Of a DNA stretch of 7,861 bases, positions 5,772-7,861 are shown one piece after another. Location: contig JAUWLO010000094.1 of assembly GCA_030613605.1 (NCBI GenBank), forward strand, positions 1-7,861. The letters are read 5' to 3'. Source of the stretch: Gammaproteobacteria bacterium (GTDB taxonomy: Bacteria; Pseudomonadota; Gammaproteobacteria; SZUA-152). The notes beneath the pieces are model-generated. The model searched no databases. It was not told where the DNA came from and saw only the letters and a program-made list of their open reading frames with translations. Both the position numbers and the translations under genes were made by a program. The stretch's first letter is position 1; each line of letters starts with the position of its first letter.

Positions 5772-6998
5772 TTAGTGCGCCGCCCACTTCACCTGCGAAA
5801 TATCTATACCGTCTTTGTACATATCCCACAGTGGCGAAAGTGCACGCAATTTCCCTATAGCTTCTCGCACATGCGATATCACGTAATCAACCTCTTCTTC
5901 CGTGGTAAAACGACCAATACTAAAACGAATTGAACTGTGCGCCAGCTCATCATTTCGACCCAATGCTCGCAACACGTATGAAGGTTCCAGGCTTGCCGAT
6001 GTACAGGCTGAACCTGAAGAAACTGCCATGTCCTTCAAGGCCATGATGAGGGATTCACCTTCAACATAGTTGAAACTGATATTAAAGATGTTGGGTACGC
6101 TATGTGCCATATCTCCGTTGATATACACCTCTTCAAGATCCTTTAAACCTTCAAACAAACGATCACGCAACATGGCGATACGGGCTTCGTCTTTGACCAT
6201 ATCTTCTTTGGCCAGGCGAAAAGCTTCACCCATACCAACAATCTGATGCGTCGCCAGTGTTCCTGAACGCATACCACGCTCATGACCACCGCCGTGCATT
6301 TGCGCTTCCAGACGTACACGAGGTTTACGACGGACGTAAAGCGCACCCATGCCCTTGGGGCCATAAATTTTATGAGCAGAAAAAGACATGAGATCAACTT
6401 TTAGCTCAGATAAATCAATTTTTGTTTTGCCGGCACTTTGCGCCGCATCGACATGAAAAAGAATACCCTTTGATCTCGCCAGCTCGCCAATAGCCGCAAT
6501 GTCCTGGATCACACCCAGCTCATTGTTAACGTGCATGATGGAAATAAGAATGGTGTCATCGCGAATAGCGTCTTCCAGTTTCCCCAGATCGATCAGACCT
6601 GTGGGCTCGGGATCCAGATAAGTGACTTCATAACCTTCGCGCTCAAGTTGACGGCAGCTATCCAGCACGGCTTTGTGCTCGGTCTTGCTGGTAATAATGT
6701 GCTTGCCCTTTTTATGGTAAAAGTGCGCTGCACCCTTAATAGCAAGATTGTCAGACTCGGTAGCACCAGAGGTCCAGATGATTTCTTTAGGGTTGGCATT
6801 AACCAATGCCGCGACATTTTTGCGTGCTTCTTCTACAGCAGCTTCTGCATTCCAGCCATAGGGATGGGAGCGCGAAGCCGGATTACCAAACTCACCATCA
6901 GGCGTCATGTATTCCATCATCTTTTTCGCGACACGAGGATCCATCGGCGTAGTTGCCGCATAGTCCATGTATATGGGTCGCTTGCTACTTATTGTCAT
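5772..6998 (-). CDS. iscS: Cysteine desulfurase IscS
   Basis: PLP enzyme that converts cysteine to alanine and holds the sulfur as a persulfide for IscU, and in E. coli also for tRNA thiolation. It has 408 residues (E. coli 404). The PLP lysine is K210 in SFSAHKIYGPKG, H108 stacks on the cofactor, and the persulfide cysteine is C332 in SSGSACTSASLEPS; all sit four residues beyond the E. coli positions 206, 104 and 328. The C-terminus SPLWDMYKDG...VKWAAH matches the IscU-contacting tail of E. coli IscS. The ATG at 6998 is chosen because MTISSKRPIYMDYAATTP matches the family N-terminus and an AGGG lies 11 bases upstream. It follows another desulfurase gene after 55 bp; iscR is not directly upstream as it is in E. 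coli. Confidence 0.98.
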   Translation of the reverse strand: MTISSKRPIYMDYAATTPMDPRVAKKMMEYMTPDGEFGNPASRSHPYGWNAEAAVEEARKNVAALVNANPKEIIWTSGATESDNLAIKGAAHFYHKKGKHIITSKTEHKAVLDSCRQLEREGYEVTYLDPEPTGLIDLGKLEDAIRDDTILISIMHVNNELGVIQDIAAIGELARSKGILFHVDAAQSAGKTKIDLSELKVDLMSFSAHKIYGPKGMGALYVRRKPRVRLEAQMHGGGHERGMRSGTLATHQIVGMGEAFRLAKEDMVKDEARIAMLRDRLFEGLKDLEEVYINGDMAHSVPNIFNISFNYVEGESLIMALKDMAVSSGSACTSASLEPSYVLRALGRNDELAHSSIRFSIGRFTTEEEVDYVISHVREAIGKLRALSPLWDMYKDGIDISQVKWAAH

Positions 6999-7053
6999 AT
7001 TACTGATTACCCTGAATGTATTTTCTATTAATATGTTTTTCTTCGCGTTGAAC

Positions 7054-7861
7054 TTACGCCACAGCGCCAAAATTCTGTAAAACTCGCACCTGCTTTTTCA
7101 GGCACTTCACGAAGTGATTTATCTCTTCACGTGATGTATCTTTACCCGTGCTAACTCTGACCGCACTTCGAGCCAACCCGGCATCAATGCCCATCGCCAA
7201 TAAAACATGACTGGGTTCAACATCTCCGGTACCACAGGCAGAACCGCTGGAGACCGCCAAACCTGCCTGATCCAGCGCCATCAACAGTGTTTCACCATCC
7301 AGACCTGGTACTGCAAAAAACGTGGTATTGGGTAACCGTACTGCCTGTTGCCCAAAAATTCTCAACCCTGGTACATCTGTTACCAACTGTTGCTCCAGAC
7401 TTGTCTGTAATTCCCGCATGTGGTTCTGGCGCCCGGCCAGCTCATTGGCTGCCAATTCCGATGCCTTACCAAAACCCACAATGGCCGCAACGTTTTCCGT
7501 CCCTGCCCGCCGACCTTTCTCGTGTCCGCCACCATGAAGCAATGGCTCCAGGTCCACAGTCTTGTCAACAATCAGCGCACCCGCGCCTTTGGGCCCATAA
7601 ATTTTGTGCGCAGACAAACTCATTAAGTGTGCGCCGCAAGCTGAAAAATCCAGCGGAATTTTCCCTGCCGCCTGCACTGCATCTGTAAGCAATGTTGCAC
7701 CGCATGTTCGAGCCACCTCTGCTACATGCGTTAAGTCCTGTATCGCTCCTGTTTCATTGTTAGCCATCATCACCGCCATTATTTTCGGCGCCGGGCCAGC
7801 AATGGTCGACAATGAGGCTTCATCGATTAACCCGGAACTATCAACGGCGATTTTTGCCACT
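7054..7861 (-). CDS. NifS-like cysteine desulfurase (5' end cut by window)
   Basis: C-terminal part, about 268 residues, of a second group I cysteine desulfurase. By comparison with IscS, about 110-120 N-terminal residues lie beyond base 7861; the GTG near 7860 is an internal valine codon. Visible motifs, numbered from that codon, are ANNETG at 33-38, the PLP-lysine segment SLSAHKIYGPKG with K86 (codon 7603-7605), HGGGHEKGRRAGTEN at 109-123 and the active-site cysteine C209 (codon 7234-7236) in SSGSACGTGDVEPSH. It therefore looks catalytically intact. Unlike IscS, the loop after the cysteine reads GTGD and the C-terminus ends at ...VLQNFGAVA without the SPLW...AAH tail. It lies 55 bp before iscS and is probably co-transcribed. 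It could supply IscU or a different acceptor; I leave the symbol blank because NifS/IscS naming here would be a guess. Confidence 0.93.
   Translation of the reverse strand, partial: VAKIAVDSSGLIDEASLSTIAGPAPKIMAVMMANNETGAIQDLTHVAEVARTCGATLLTDAVQAAGKIPLDFSACGAHLMSLSAHKIYGPKGAGALIVDKTVDLEPLLHGGGHEKGRRAGTENVAAIVGFGKASELAANELAGRQNHMRELQTSLEQQLVTDVPGLRIFGQQAVRLPNTTFFAVPGLDGETLLMALDQAGLAVSSGSACGTGDVEPSHVLLAMGIDAGLARSAVRVSTGKDTSREEINHFVKCLKKQVRVLQNFGAVA

Noticed and set aside
6531..7031. 166-codon open frame on the plus strand
   Set aside because: It lies antisense to the well-supported iscS N-terminal region and shows no recognisable domain; it is a shadow of that gene.
6999..7053. Separate promoter or IscR site in front of iscS
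   Set aside because: The 55-bp gap shows no convincing -35/-10 pair and no match I can see to the known IscR site patterns.
6999..7070. 24-residue N-terminal extension of IscS from a TTG at 7070
   Set aside because: It would overlap the upstream desulfurase stop codon, uses TTG, and adds residues absent from the IscS family; the ATG at 6998 gives the standard N-terminus.

Overview
The window is a block of iron-sulfur (Fe-S) cluster biogenesis genes, all on the minus strand, followed downstream by ndk and rlmN. The close match of every protein to its gammaproteobacterial counterpart and the gene order iscS-iscU-iscA-hscB-hscA-fdx-iscX-ndk-rlmN point to a gammaproteobacterium. The isc-ndk-rlmN junction is of the Pseudomonas type rather than the E. 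coli type. Coding regions have moderate GC and the gaps are AT-rich. I cannot name the genus.

Layout in the direction of transcription (high to low coordinates): the 3' two-thirds of a NifS-like cysteine desulfurase (7861-7054, its start lies outside the window), iscS (6998-5772), iscU (5696-5292), iscA (5235-4912), hscB (4880-4335), hscA (4214-2343), fdx (2270-1932), iscX (1913-1713), a 224-bp gap with a hairpin and a probable promoter, ndk (1488-1057, GTG start), and rlmN (1035-1, its 3' end lies outside the window). No gene is supported on the plus strand. No gene-free stretch exceeds 300 bases.

How the genes work together: IscS (and possibly its upstream paralogue) removes sulfur from cysteine. 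IscU is the scaffold on which the cluster is built. The ferredoxin supplies electrons, IscX modulates IscS, the HscB/HscA chaperone pair releases the cluster from IscU through the LPPVK motif, and IscA is an A-type carrier. RlmN, at the far end, is itself a [4Fe-4S] radical-SAM enzyme and so a client of the pathway. The operon's transcription start and any iscR lie beyond base 7861.

The system itself is known. The points worth a second look are: two adjacent cysteine desulfurases with different active-site loops and C-termini; an HscA with extra cysteine groups (CxxCxC at 98-103 and CxxxxC at 291-296) in its ATPase domain; unusually long spacers inside the operon, with a 9-bp hairpin after iscS, nested hairpin arms after hscB and four ATTTAAG-like repeats before hscA; and paired AGGGGTTT repeats around the putative ndk promoter. 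I found no convincing undescribed system.
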